31,029 nucleotides of DNA from Euplotes aediculatus (lineage: Eukaryota; Ciliophora; Spirotrichea; Euplotida; Euplotidae): positions 1 to 31,029 of the forward strand of contig JAQGFW010013270.1 in NCBI GenBank assembly GCA_030463445.1, given 5' to 3'. The position numbers and the translations under genes are program-made. The notes under the pieces are model-generated. The model worked only from the letters and a program-made list of their open reading frames with translations, ran no database searches and had not been told where the DNA came from. Positions 24,361 through 31,029 of the stretch are shown here, piece by piece (within the stretch, counting starts at the first letter, position 1; each line of letters starts with the position of its first letter).

Positions 24361-27300
24361 ATGAAAAAAACTTTATTTTTTCTTTTTTTTAGTTTTCGAT
24401 TATTTCAAGCAGATGCTCAGGTTCCACATCTGCGTCGCTATACTGTGGATGACGGCTTACCGAGTTCGCACATTTACCGTACATTTCAAGATTCAGAAGG
24501 CTTCATTTGGGTCTGCACCGATAAAGGTTTGGCTCGTTTTGATGGTTATAAATTTGAGAAATTTACGACAAAAGATGGGCTGCCTTACAATGATATTTGG
24601 GGGATTGCTGAAGATTCTCAAAAACGAATCTGGTTTACAAGTTATGCCCATACGGTACTTTATTATGACTTAAAAGAGCATCGGTTTCATAGTTTGAAGG
24701 TCAAAGACTTAGCACCAAAGTCTCAGTTTGACCACATTTTATTTTTTCAGATAAACCAAAACAAAGTATTGGTTTATAACTCTTTTGATAGCGTCATTGA
24801 GGTCGAGAATGATAAAACTAAAATAAAATTATTAAATACCCGATATTCGTTGGCTTCTTTTTTTGGTATTTATCAAGATTTATACGCTTATATAAAGGAC
24901 AAAAAAGTGAATGTTTTTCAAGAAGGGTACCCACAGACTCAGAGAACATTTACCGAAAATATCCAATTTGTTTTAGATGGTAAAACCGACAATATAAGAA
25001 ACTATGAGGAGGCTTTTTTTAGTGGTGGCAATATTCTCTGCTCGCTGCACTATACAGACCGAAACGTGTTCTTTAAAGCCAACGGAATCTGGACAGCCAA
25101 CGGAAAAACATCAACTCGTAAAGATATTAATGGATTAAGTAGATTTTTGGATAATCGAATCATTTTTGCGAGTAAAATAGGCAACAGTGATTTATGCTTA
25201 GTTACAACAGAAAAAGAACAATTTGTTATTGATAAAAACTTAAACAGGTTAAAAGAATTTGATTTTATTGAAGGAATAAGCCTTAATTCGGTATTTATTG
25301 ATAAAGAGAATAACATTTGGTTATCTACTAAGCAAGAAGGATTGCTGATGTTTACACAAGAGGCAATTAAATCTAAAATATTTAGCTTGCTAAACGACGT
25401 AGCCATCATGTCTATCTGCCAAGATACCAAAAAACGTATTTGGTTCGGAACCGATAATGGTGGAATTTACCTCTACGAAAATCAGAAACTAACCAAACTC
25501 AGATTCAAAAATCAATTGAAAGTGTCAATCAATAAGATTATTGCTGATAAAAATGGAGGGGTAGTGATTTCGTGGATAAATAATTCGCTCGCTCATATTC
25601 CTACTGAATTTGTGAATCAAGAAATTGTTTTCAAAGAAGAAATATTAGTGATGAGTAAAAAATACCATTATGTAAAAAATAAACTAATTCTTTTCAAGAA
25701 TATTGTCTGTAAAGACATCACGCTGAGCCATAATCCAAATATTTTTTATGCTATTACTGGTAAGTATATTTATTATTTAGCCTTAAAAAATGATGGTATT
25801 TATATAGATTATTTCAATAAAATTACTGGGCATCGGCTCTTTGCTATTGACGAAACCCAATCCCAGAATGTGTATATAGGTACGGGTTTGGGGCTGTTTA
25901 GAAAAGATTCATCAGATTTGAATTCGTTAGCTCAGATAAAATCCAAATTTATCATTACCACAAAACCAATTACTGATTTAACAACAGATAGCAACGATAA
26001 TTTGTGGGTAGCAACAGATGGTTTTGGGGTATATCGAATCGGGCAGGGTAGAGTTGATATAATCGGAGAACTGAATGGGATGATTATCAAAAATTTTTAT
26101 TTTGATAAAACCTCAAACCGTCTCTGGATGGCTACCAATGAGGGTATTCATACCATAAAGACACAGTCCGAGAATCCGTTTAGGTATATATACAATAAAA
26201 TTTCGGTCTTGCAGGGGCTACCTACCCAAGAAATCCACTCGGTATATGCTGAATCTAATAAGCTGTTTGCTGGCACAAACAACGGGCTGGTCTTGATAAA
26301 CCTCGAAAACTTTTTTGCTGATAGGGTCAATAAAGTTCAAGAAGCACCGCTTTTAGTAAAAAATATCAAGATTAATCGTCGAGATACAACATTATTACAA
26401 AATTACCAATTAAAATACAATCAGAATAACCTCGAAATCGAGTTTGTGGGACTTTCTTACAAAAGCGATAAAAATATTAAATATCAATACCGAATGCTGG
26501 GTATTGACAATGACTGGCATACGACAAATGACCTCAAAAGAGAATTTACAACATTGCCGTCGGGTAGCTATGAATTTCAACTTCGTGCAACCGACATTGA
26601 GAATAAACCACTTCAAGACTTTGGTCCGATCAGATTTATGATTTACCCACCATTTTGGCAAACTTGGTGGTTTTATTTGGCGGTCGTGGTTTTAGTATTG
26701 GCAATGATTTATGCTGGATTCCAGATTTTTAAGCACAACCAAAATAAGGAAATCGAAATCAATAAAAAATTTGCTGATTTAGAATTGCAAGCCTTGCAAT
26801 CGCAGATGAATCCTCATTTTGTTTTTAATGCCCTCAGCTCGATTCAGAGTTTTATTTTGAACAAAGATTTTTTGACTGCCAATGATTACCTGACCAGTTT
26901 TTCTAAGCTAATTAGGGCTTTTTTGGAGTCTTCTCGCAATAAATATATCTCAATCCAAGATGAGGTTTTACTGATTGAGAGATACATAAAGTTAGAAAAA
27001 GTACGCTTTAAAGATAAATTCGACTTCGAGATTATCCAGTCAGATACCGTTAATCCAAGCATCGAAATACCTTCGATGCTGATACAGCCATTTGTAGAAA
27101 ATGCGATAAATCACGGATTGCTCTATAAAGAAAATCGAGGAAAACTCATTGTTAGTTTCGAGCAAAAAGCAAACCTCTTGTTTTGTGTTATAGACGATGA
27201 CGGAGTAGGGCGTAAGGCGGCAGGCGAATTAAAAAATAAATCATTGAAAGCATATAAATCAAGAGCGATGGAGATTACCGAAGAAAGAATGCGTACCTTG

Positions 27301-27405
27301 CGAATCCTTGATAATACAGATGTTTATATCAATGTTATTGATAAAGTAGATGAGTCAAATAACGCAACCGGAACCCGAATCGAGATAAAGATTTACATTA
27401 ATTGA
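24361..27405 (+). CDS. Propeller-containing sensor histidine kinase, LytS/YehU type
   Basis: This 1014-residue membrane kinase has a signal peptide (1-19). A large periplasmic propeller region follows (about 22-655) with motifs such as FIWVCTDKGLARF, IWFGTDNGG, LWVATDGFGVYRI and LFAGTNNGL; the stretch at about 110-300 is degenerate. A Y_Y_Y domain (about 690-762) is followed by one membrane helix (about 766-788), then the His_kinase domain with H819 in MNPHFVFNAL. The HATPase has FVENAINHG (around 910-920) and the G box DDDGVGR. Unlike the hybrid regulator at 16909, it has no receiver or DNA-binding domain and must signal through the LytTR gene 3 bases downstream. The signal sensed is unknown. 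Confidence 0.93.
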   Translation: MKKTLFFLFFSFRLFQADAQVPHLRRYTVDDGLPSSHIYRTFQDSEGFIWVCTDKGLARFDGYKFEKFTTKDGLPYNDIWGIAEDSQKRIWFTSYAHTVLYYDLKEHRFHSLKVKDLAPKSQFDHILFFQINQNKVLVYNSFDSVIEVENDKTKIKLLNTRYSLASFFGIYQDLYAYIKDKKVNVFQEGYPQTQRTFTENIQFVLDGKTDNIRNYEEAFFSGGNILCSLHYTDRNVFFKANGIWTANGKTSTRKDINGLSRFLDNRIIFASKIGNSDLCLVTTEKEQFVIDKNLNRLKEFDFIEGISLNSVFIDKENNIWLSTKQEGLLMFTQEAIKSKIFSLLNDVAIMSICQDTKKRIWFGTDNGGIYLYENQKLTKLRFKNQLKVSINKIIADKNGGVVISWINNSLAHIPTEFVNQEIVFKEEILVMSKKYHYVKNKLILFKNIVCKDITLSHNPNIFYAITGKYIYYLALKNDGIYIDYFNKITGHRLFAIDETQSQNVYIGTGLGLFRKDSSDLNSLAQIKSKFIITTKPITDLTTDSNDNLWVATDGFGVYRIGQGRVDIIGELNGMIIKNFYFDKTSNRLWMATNEGIHTIKTQSENPFRYIYNKISVLQGLPTQEIHSVYAESNKLFAGTNNGLVLINLENFFADRVNKVQEAPLLVKNIKINRRDTTLLQNYQLKYNQNNLEIEFVGLSYKSDKNIKYQYRMLGIDNDWHTTNDLKREFTTLPSGSYEFQLRATDIENKPLQDFGPIRFMIYPPFWQTWWFYLAVVVLVLAMIYAGFQIFKHNQNKEIEINKKFADLELQALQSQMNPHFVFNALSSIQSFILNKDFLTANDYLTSFSKLIRAFLESSRNKYISIQDEVLLIERYIKLEKVRFKDKFDFEIIQSDTVNPSIEIPSMLIQPFVENAINHGLLYKENRGKLIVSFEQKANLLFCVIDDDGVGRKAAGELKNKSLKAYKSRAMEITEERMRTLRILDNTDVYINVIDKVDESNNATGTRIEIKIYIN

Positions 27406-27408
27406 CCT

Positions 27409-28164
27409 ATGAATACCCTCAAAGCCGTTTTGGTAGATGATGAGCCTAATTCAATTGAATCTCTTTCTATTTTATTGAATGAATTTTGTAAAGAAATCTC
27501 AATTGTAGGTAAGGCAAACTCACTACAAGATGCAAAAAAGCAAATAAATGAAACCGAACCCGACTTGGTTTTTTTGGATATAGAAATGCCAAATGGCTCA
27601 GGTTTTGACTTGCTGGCACTTTTTCCGAACCCAAGTTTTAAAGTCATTTTTGTAACTGCCTACGACAGATATGCCATTAATGCCATTAAATTTTCGGCGT
27701 TAGATTATTTGCTAAAACCTGTGGCGGTCGATGATTTAAAAGAATCGGTAGCCCGAGCAGTAAACGAGATAAAAGATAAAGGAGTATTTGATAACCTAAA
27801 AAACTTGGTTCAGACCCTCCAAAACCCACGAAGCCGAAAGAATAAAATCACGATTCCAACCCAACAGAGCATTGAATTGGTCGAGGTCGAGAGCATTATC
27901 CGTTGTGAATCTGCACGTGGATTCACGATTTTACATTTGCCAAAACTCAAAACAATTGTTTCGTCTCGTGATTTAAAAAGCTTTCAGGAATTGCTCGAAG
28001 AATACGATTTTTATCGAGTACATGACTCGCATTTGGTGAGTTATTATCACATCGAAAGAGTACTAAACAAAGATGGGGGAGTGGTATTGACCTCAGATAA
28101 TTTTGAAGTACCGATTGCTCGCCGCCGAAAAAATGAATTTATAGAGTGGCTGCGGAATTTCTGA
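27409..28164 (+). CDS. LytTR family response regulator
   Basis: This 251-residue protein has a receiver domain (1-118) with acidic D10/D11, the phospho-acceptor D57 in VFLDIEMP, and K103 in LLKPVAVDDL. A LytTR DNA-binding domain (about 148-250) follows, with IIRCESARGFTILHL, FYRVHDSHLVSYYHIERV and VPIARRRKNEFIEWL. It follows the LytS-type kinase by 3 bases, so the two form a cognate pair. LytTR domains bind direct repeats in promoters; the target genes cannot be read from this window. Confidence 0.96.
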   Translation: MNTLKAVLVDDEPNSIESLSILLNEFCKEISIVGKANSLQDAKKQINETEPDLVFLDIEMPNGSGFDLLALFPNPSFKVIFVTAYDRYAINAIKFSALDYLLKPVAVDDLKESVARAVNEIKDKGVFDNLKNLVQTLQNPRSRKNKITIPTQQSIELVEVESIIRCESARGFTILHLPKLKTIVSSRDLKSFQELLEEYDFYRVHDSHLVSYYHIERVLNKDGGVVLTSDNFEVPIARRRKNEFIEWLRNF

Positions 28165-28196
28165 CATTGCCAAATAAGGATTTAAAGCTACCACAT

Positions 28197-28226
28197 AAAA
28201 GCCACAGACGACCATCTGTGGCTTTT
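28197..28226 (+). terminator. Rho-independent terminator after the LytTR gene
   Basis: A perfect 12-bp stem (AAAAGCCACAGA at 28197-28208 with its complement at 28215-28226) and a 6-nt loop are followed by GAGTTTTTA. It lies 32 bases after the response-regulator stop. Confidence 0.85.
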
Positions 28227-28364
28227 GAGTTTTTATATTGAGTCAAACACTATTTCTTTGATGTGCTGACTAAGACACACATCTTAAAGATATGATGCAG
28301 ATTTTGGTTATAGAATCTGCAAACTGAAAAATTGCAAGAGTCTTTCACAACTTTTTAGCCAGAG

Positions 28365-28386
28365 GCGGGGCATTTGCTCCGCTTTT
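28365..28386 (+). terminator. Second plus-strand terminator-like hairpin, at the 3' end of the hydrolase gene
   Basis: GCGGGGC (28365-28371) pairs with GCTCCGC (28376-28382) through six Watson-Crick pairs and one G-U pair with a 4-nt loop, then TTTTATTTTA. It lies 140 bases beyond the previous terminator on the same strand and has no gene in front of it. It may be a backup terminator or end a short RNA from 28230-28360. A smaller hairpin (GCAGATT...AATCTGC) is also in that gap. Confidence 0.5.
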
Positions 28387-29371
28387 ATTTTATGTACTTC
28401 GCCAAAAAATCTTCTGATTTTGCTTGCACACCTTGCCAATCTTCTGAGACTACATAAGATGCCAAAACATGGTGGTTGGCATTGGCAAATACTGCTTTTT
28501 CTTTTTGAGAACTACCCAACTCATCGTACATTTTGAGCATTGCAGGCACCGAAACCACTTTGTCTTGGTTTTCTTCGTCTCGATAATAATAACACAATAG
28601 CGTAGGACATTTTACTTTTGCGAATGTTTCGGGAGTCATTATGTTTGTCAAGAAATTCTGCAATTCGACCAATGCTTCCAGACGGTAGTGCATTGTCCAA
28701 TATTTTGGTTGAACCTCGTTTTTAGGCGTAATATCATTAAAATCGCCCCCACGAACCTGTCTGGCAATTTGTAATCCCCACGGATTATCCAGAATCTCGG
28801 CAGTTTTATCAAACACAGCAATACAAGGCGAATACAGCGTAATTGTCTTGATTTCGGGATGTTTTGATGCTAAATAAAGCGTCAATGCTCCGCCAAAAGA
28901 TGTACCGATGATATATACTTCATCGCCGAGTTTTTGGGTGATTGCCAGAGCTTTTTCGGCAGATTCGATAGCTTTATCCGCCGTAAAGTCTTTCATCGTG
29001 CTATCGCCCAAGTCTAAGCCATGCTCGGCAATTCGTGCTAAATATAGGTTTGCTCCAAACTTTTTGGCTACATTACTCGCTACGGGGTCGCCTTCTTCTT
29101 GGCTTGCTGAAAAACCGTGGATATACAATAAAGCAACCTTTGTTTTGGTTTTATTAGCTGTATCAGCCCAGACGATTCGGGCTTGATTGTCGGGTTTTAG
29201 GCCTACAACAGCTTTTTCAGATTCATTGATTTGTTTTTCTAATTCGATTAAATCATTGGGTAAATCAAAAGAATATTCTTGAATTTTGGGCGGATTGGGC
29301 TTGGGTCCAGCGATGTAAGCTACACCACCAATTCCAATTAATCCTAATAGGACATACAATACTTTTTTCAT
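28385..29371 (-). CDS. Membrane-anchored or exported alpha/beta hydrolase
   Basis: This 328-residue alpha/beta hydrolase has an N-terminal hydrophobic segment (residues 4-21, LYVLLGLIGIGGVAYIA) that serves as a signal or membrane anchor. The oxyanion-side HGFSASQEEG is near 85-94. The nucleophile elbow GTSFGG has S158, D265 or D270 in YRDEENQD is the likely acid, and H300 in NANHHVL the base. The set fits carboxylesterase/monoglyceride-lipase-like enzymes. The substrate is unknown. It lies downstream of the TIM-barrel gene on the same strand, separated by a 54-bp palindrome, so the two may be separate transcripts. Confidence 0.85.
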   Translation of the reverse strand: MKKVLYVLLGLIGIGGVAYIAGPKPNPPKIQEYSFDLPNDLIELEKQINESEKAVVGLKPDNQARIVWADTANKTKTKVALLYIHGFSASQEEGDPVASNVAKKFGANLYLARIAEHGLDLGDSTMKDFTADKAIESAEKALAITQKLGDEVYIIGTSFGGALTLYLASKHPEIKTITLYSPCIAVFDKTAEILDNPWGLQIARQVRGGDFNDITPKNEVQPKYWTMHYRLEALVELQNFLTNIMTPETFAKVKCPTLLCYYYRDEENQDKVVSVPAMLKMYDELGSSQKEKAVFANANHHVLASYVVSEDWQGVQAKSEDFLAKYIK

Positions 29372-29406
29372 AAATTTAATTTTAAAAATTCACCTAAGTA
29401 TTTTTC

Positions 29407-29460
29407 AATTTATATTAAAAAGAATAGGGTTTGCAAACCCTATTCTTTTTAATATAAATT
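29407..29460. terminator. Perfect 54-bp palindrome; probable terminator of the TIM-barrel gene
   Basis: Positions 29407-29433 are exactly complementary to 29434-29460. The centre is AGGGTTTGCAAACCCT and the arms are AT-rich. It begins 9 bases past the stop of the minus-strand gene at 29470, and there is no separate loop. It shares its 14-nt core with the palindrome at 2511-2552. Confidence 0.7.
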
Positions 29461-29469
29461 ATTCCTCAA

Positions 29470-30384
29470 TTAGAAGCTATCGCTTTGCTTATAGGCTTCT
29501 ATTAGCTTCATTTCGCCGTCTTTACCGGGGAAGAAATTGCCGTGTTCCATACCCATAATAAACTCTTTTTTCTCGGCTTTGGCTCTCTCGTAGATGTGCT
29601 TAAAGAGATTTTTGTAGTTCATTTCGCCAGTAGTTGGTTCTTTACGCCCTGGTTCGTCACCAATCTGGAAATATGCGATTTCTTCCCAAACCAAATCCAT
29701 GTTTTTAGTGATACGCCCTTCGTTGCGTTGCATGTGCCACATATCAAACAGAATTTTGCAAGATGGACTATTAACCGCCTTACAAATCATGTAAGTTTGG
29801 TCGGAGAAACGAAGGAACAAATCGGCGTTATCGCTCAGTGGTTCGAGTACCATGACCAACCCATGAGGCTCCAGAATCTCAGCACCACGACGAAGTGCAT
29901 CCACCACATTAGCCGTTTGTATGCCCATTGGTAGCGTTCTATCAAAATAACCCGGCACAACGGTCATCCATTTGGCATTGACACGCTTGGCGACCTCGAC
30001 CGATGCCCTGCAAGTCTTGAGAAATGTCTCTTTAAAATCGGCTTTGCCCGTTGCCAATGAGGTTTTCCAGTTATCGCCACCATCAATCACAAAAACACCC
30101 ATTGTCATGCCCAATTTGGCGAGCGTTTCGCCGATTTTGGTTTGGGTTTCTTTGCTGCGTCCGAGCATTCCGTTGTCTTCGAGGGCCATAAAACCGTTGT
30201 CGGCCATGAATTTGAGTTGGTCGATTAAATCATCGCCAGCCGAGTTTTTGAACATCCCGAAATGCGGAGCGTATTTGAGTTTGAAGTTATTCTTTTCGAT
30301 TGCTTGATTGGCATTTGCACCGAACGAAAATGCTGATGCACTCGTAGCCAAAGCGGTTTTGGTAAGGAAGTTACGACGATTCAT
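29470..30384 (-). CDS. Tat-exported TIM-barrel protein, hydroxypyruvate isomerase-like
   Basis: This 304-residue protein starts with a twin-arginine signal (NRRNFLTK, then hydrophobic ALATSASAFSFGANA), so it is exported folded to the periplasm. The rest is a xylose isomerase-like TIM barrel (AP endonuclease 2 superfamily). Candidate metal ligands are E181 in VLEPLSD, D214 and H217 in FDMWHMQ, Q240 in YFQIGDEPGR and E280 in GMEHG. The closest named relatives are hydroxypyruvate isomerase-like sugar epimerases. Tat-signal versions are common in Bacteroidota and mostly uncharacterised. It is followed by a perfect palindrome. Confidence 0.85.
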   Translation of the reverse strand: MNRRNFLTKTALATSASAFSFGANANQAIEKNNFKLKYAPHFGMFKNSAGDDLIDQLKFMADNGFMALEDNGMLGRSKETQTKIGETLAKLGMTMGVFVIDGGDNWKTSLATGKADFKETFLKTCRASVEVAKRVNAKWMTVVPGYFDRTLPMGIQTANVVDALRRGAEILEPHGLVMVLEPLSDNADLFLRFSDQTYMICKAVNSPSCKILFDMWHMQRNEGRITKNMDLVWEEIAYFQIGDEPGRKEPTTGEMNYKNLFKHIYERAKAEKKEFIMGMEHGNFFPGKDGEMKLIEAYKQSDSF

Positions 30385-30463
30385 ATTTGTATTTTTATAG
30401 GATTGAATATGTACGCAATATACGAAGTTGTATTAAAAAATAGGATGATTGGTAGCAGATTGT

Positions 30464-30808
30464 TTAAACATACTGATAAACCCACCAGATAAGCACAAAT
30501 TGCAGCGGAAGCCGTAGCCACAATGCCCAACTCGGAATCTTACTGAAACGCCCCGAAGTAGCCATGTAAATATTGGCAGGAAAAACCGCCACCAACAAAG
30601 CGATGATGCCCCAAGCTGAAATGCTCTGAGTTTGCTCAAATAATAGCCCTAAGCCGAGCAAGATTTCGGCAATACCGCTGATGATGACCATGACTTTCGG
30701 ATACGGAATGTACGGTGGCATGGCTTTCATAAAAAATTTCTCTTGCACAAAGTGCATACTGCCTGCAAAGATGAATGCCAGCGAAAGAATGTATTTTAAT
30801 ATCATCAT
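30464..30808 (-). CDS. DoxX-like small integral membrane protein
   Basis: This 114-residue protein has four predicted membrane helices (about 3-18, 38-58, 65-85, 93-112). It carries the DoxX-like features FAGSMHFVQEKFFMKAMPPYIP after the first helix and SGIAEILLGLGLL in the second. The second residue is also Met, so the start may be one codon later. The family's role is mostly unknown; some members take part in redox or oxidative-stress functions. It lies 79 bases before the TIM-barrel gene on the same strand and may share its transcript. Confidence 0.8.
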   Translation of the reverse strand: MMILKYILSLAFIFAGSMHFVQEKFFMKAMPPYIPYPKVMVIISGIAEILLGLGLLFEQTQSISAWGIIALLVAVFPANIYMATSGRFSKIPSWALWLRLPLQFVLIWWVYQYV

Positions 30809-30937
30809 TGGTAGTAACTTAATTTGTCTGAAATATACGAGTATTTAAACGCCTTTTTGCATAAAAATGTTAGATTTGTATGGTTTTGTGATTAGGATTC
30901 GATTATGCTCATTGCAACCCCGACAGCGACTCACCAC

Positions 30938-30970
30938 AACCCTTACAGCGTTCAAAACGCTGTAAGGGTT
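30938..30970. repeat. Perfect 15-bp inverted repeat with 3-nt loop
   Basis: AACCCTTACAGCGTT (30938-30952) pairs with 30956-30970 around CAA. It lies about 130 bases upstream of the DoxX-like gene and near the end of the window, so it is either a terminator for a gene beyond the right edge or a dispersed palindromic repeat. No T tract directly follows. The remaining DNA from 30809 to 31029 shows nothing recognisable. Confidence 0.55.
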
Positions 30971-31029
30971 AATAAATCGGTATTTTGTGATTTGCATTCA
31001 ATTATTGTTGAGAATTGATTGTAATTTGT

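Noticed and set aside
30433-30639. Minus-strand 68-codon frame overlapping the DoxX-like gene
   Set aside because: It is another frame of the DoxX-like gene, which has the better membrane-protein pattern and motif.
1-31029. CRISPR array, tRNA, rRNA, prophage or integron
   Set aside because: No regularly spaced repeats, tRNA-like cloverleaf sequence, rRNA segment, phage structural gene or integrase was seen on either strand.

Overview
The window looks like chromosomal DNA of a Bacteroidota member, most likely an AT-rich environmental Cytophagales-type bacterium. The evidence is a SusC/SusD pair, a one-piece hybrid two-component regulator with 14 propeller blades, a second propeller kinase of the LytS type with a LytTR partner, Bacteroidota-style promoter boxes (TAnnTTTG, for example TACTTTTG at 5981-5988 and 21954-21961), lipoprotein and secretory signals on the hydrolases, and few Shine-Dalgarno sequences. 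I see no rRNA, tRNA, CRISPR array, integrase, transposase gene or prophage. Genus-level placement is not possible from sequence reading alone.

Layout. 1-2552: the 5' part of a type II NADH dehydrogenase gene (-), an Lrp/AsnC regulator (-) and a divergent PLP-dependent sulfur amino acid lyase (+), closed by a perfect 42-bp palindrome. 2607-7553: a GH30 glucanase-like gene (-), a Uma2 family gene (+), a DctA-type dicarboxylate carrier (-) and a xylulokinase-like FGGY kinase (-). 7732-21000: a polysaccharide utilization locus on the minus strand, in transcription order hybrid two-component regulator, SusC, SusD, GH30 subfamily-8-like xylanase lipoprotein and large GH2 enzyme, ending at a strong terminator. 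21001-22295: gene-poor, with a MITE-like element beside the regulator promoter, a rhodanese gene, a 39-residue membrane protein, a shared bidirectional terminator and a possible small RNA. 22296-28164: adenine deaminase, a TMEM220-like membrane protein, a propeller/LytS histidine kinase and its LytTR response regulator, all on +. 28385-30808: an alpha/beta hydrolase, a Tat-exported TIM-barrel isomerase-like protein and a DoxX-like membrane protein, all on -.

How the genes work together. The PUL reads as a glucuronoxylan-type system. The periplasmic propellers of the hybrid regulator would sense an oligosaccharide and its AraC domain would activate susC. SusC/SusD import, the GH30_8-like lipoprotein and the GH2 enzyme cut the glycan, and the nearby xylulokinase (after a terminator, so a separate transcript) could phosphorylate xylulose made from the released xylose. 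The xylan assignment rests on the GH30 and kinase families and is an inference. The second sensory system (LytS/LytTR) has no obvious target except the genes just before it.

The most unusual non-coding features are two long, perfect, loopless palindromes (42 and 54 bp) that share the core GGGTTTGCAAACCC but have unrelated arms. Also notable are the clustered inverted and direct repeats between the hybrid regulator and susC, and the inverted-repeat-bounded element touching the regulator promoter. I found no clear-cut new system; most genes belong to known families.
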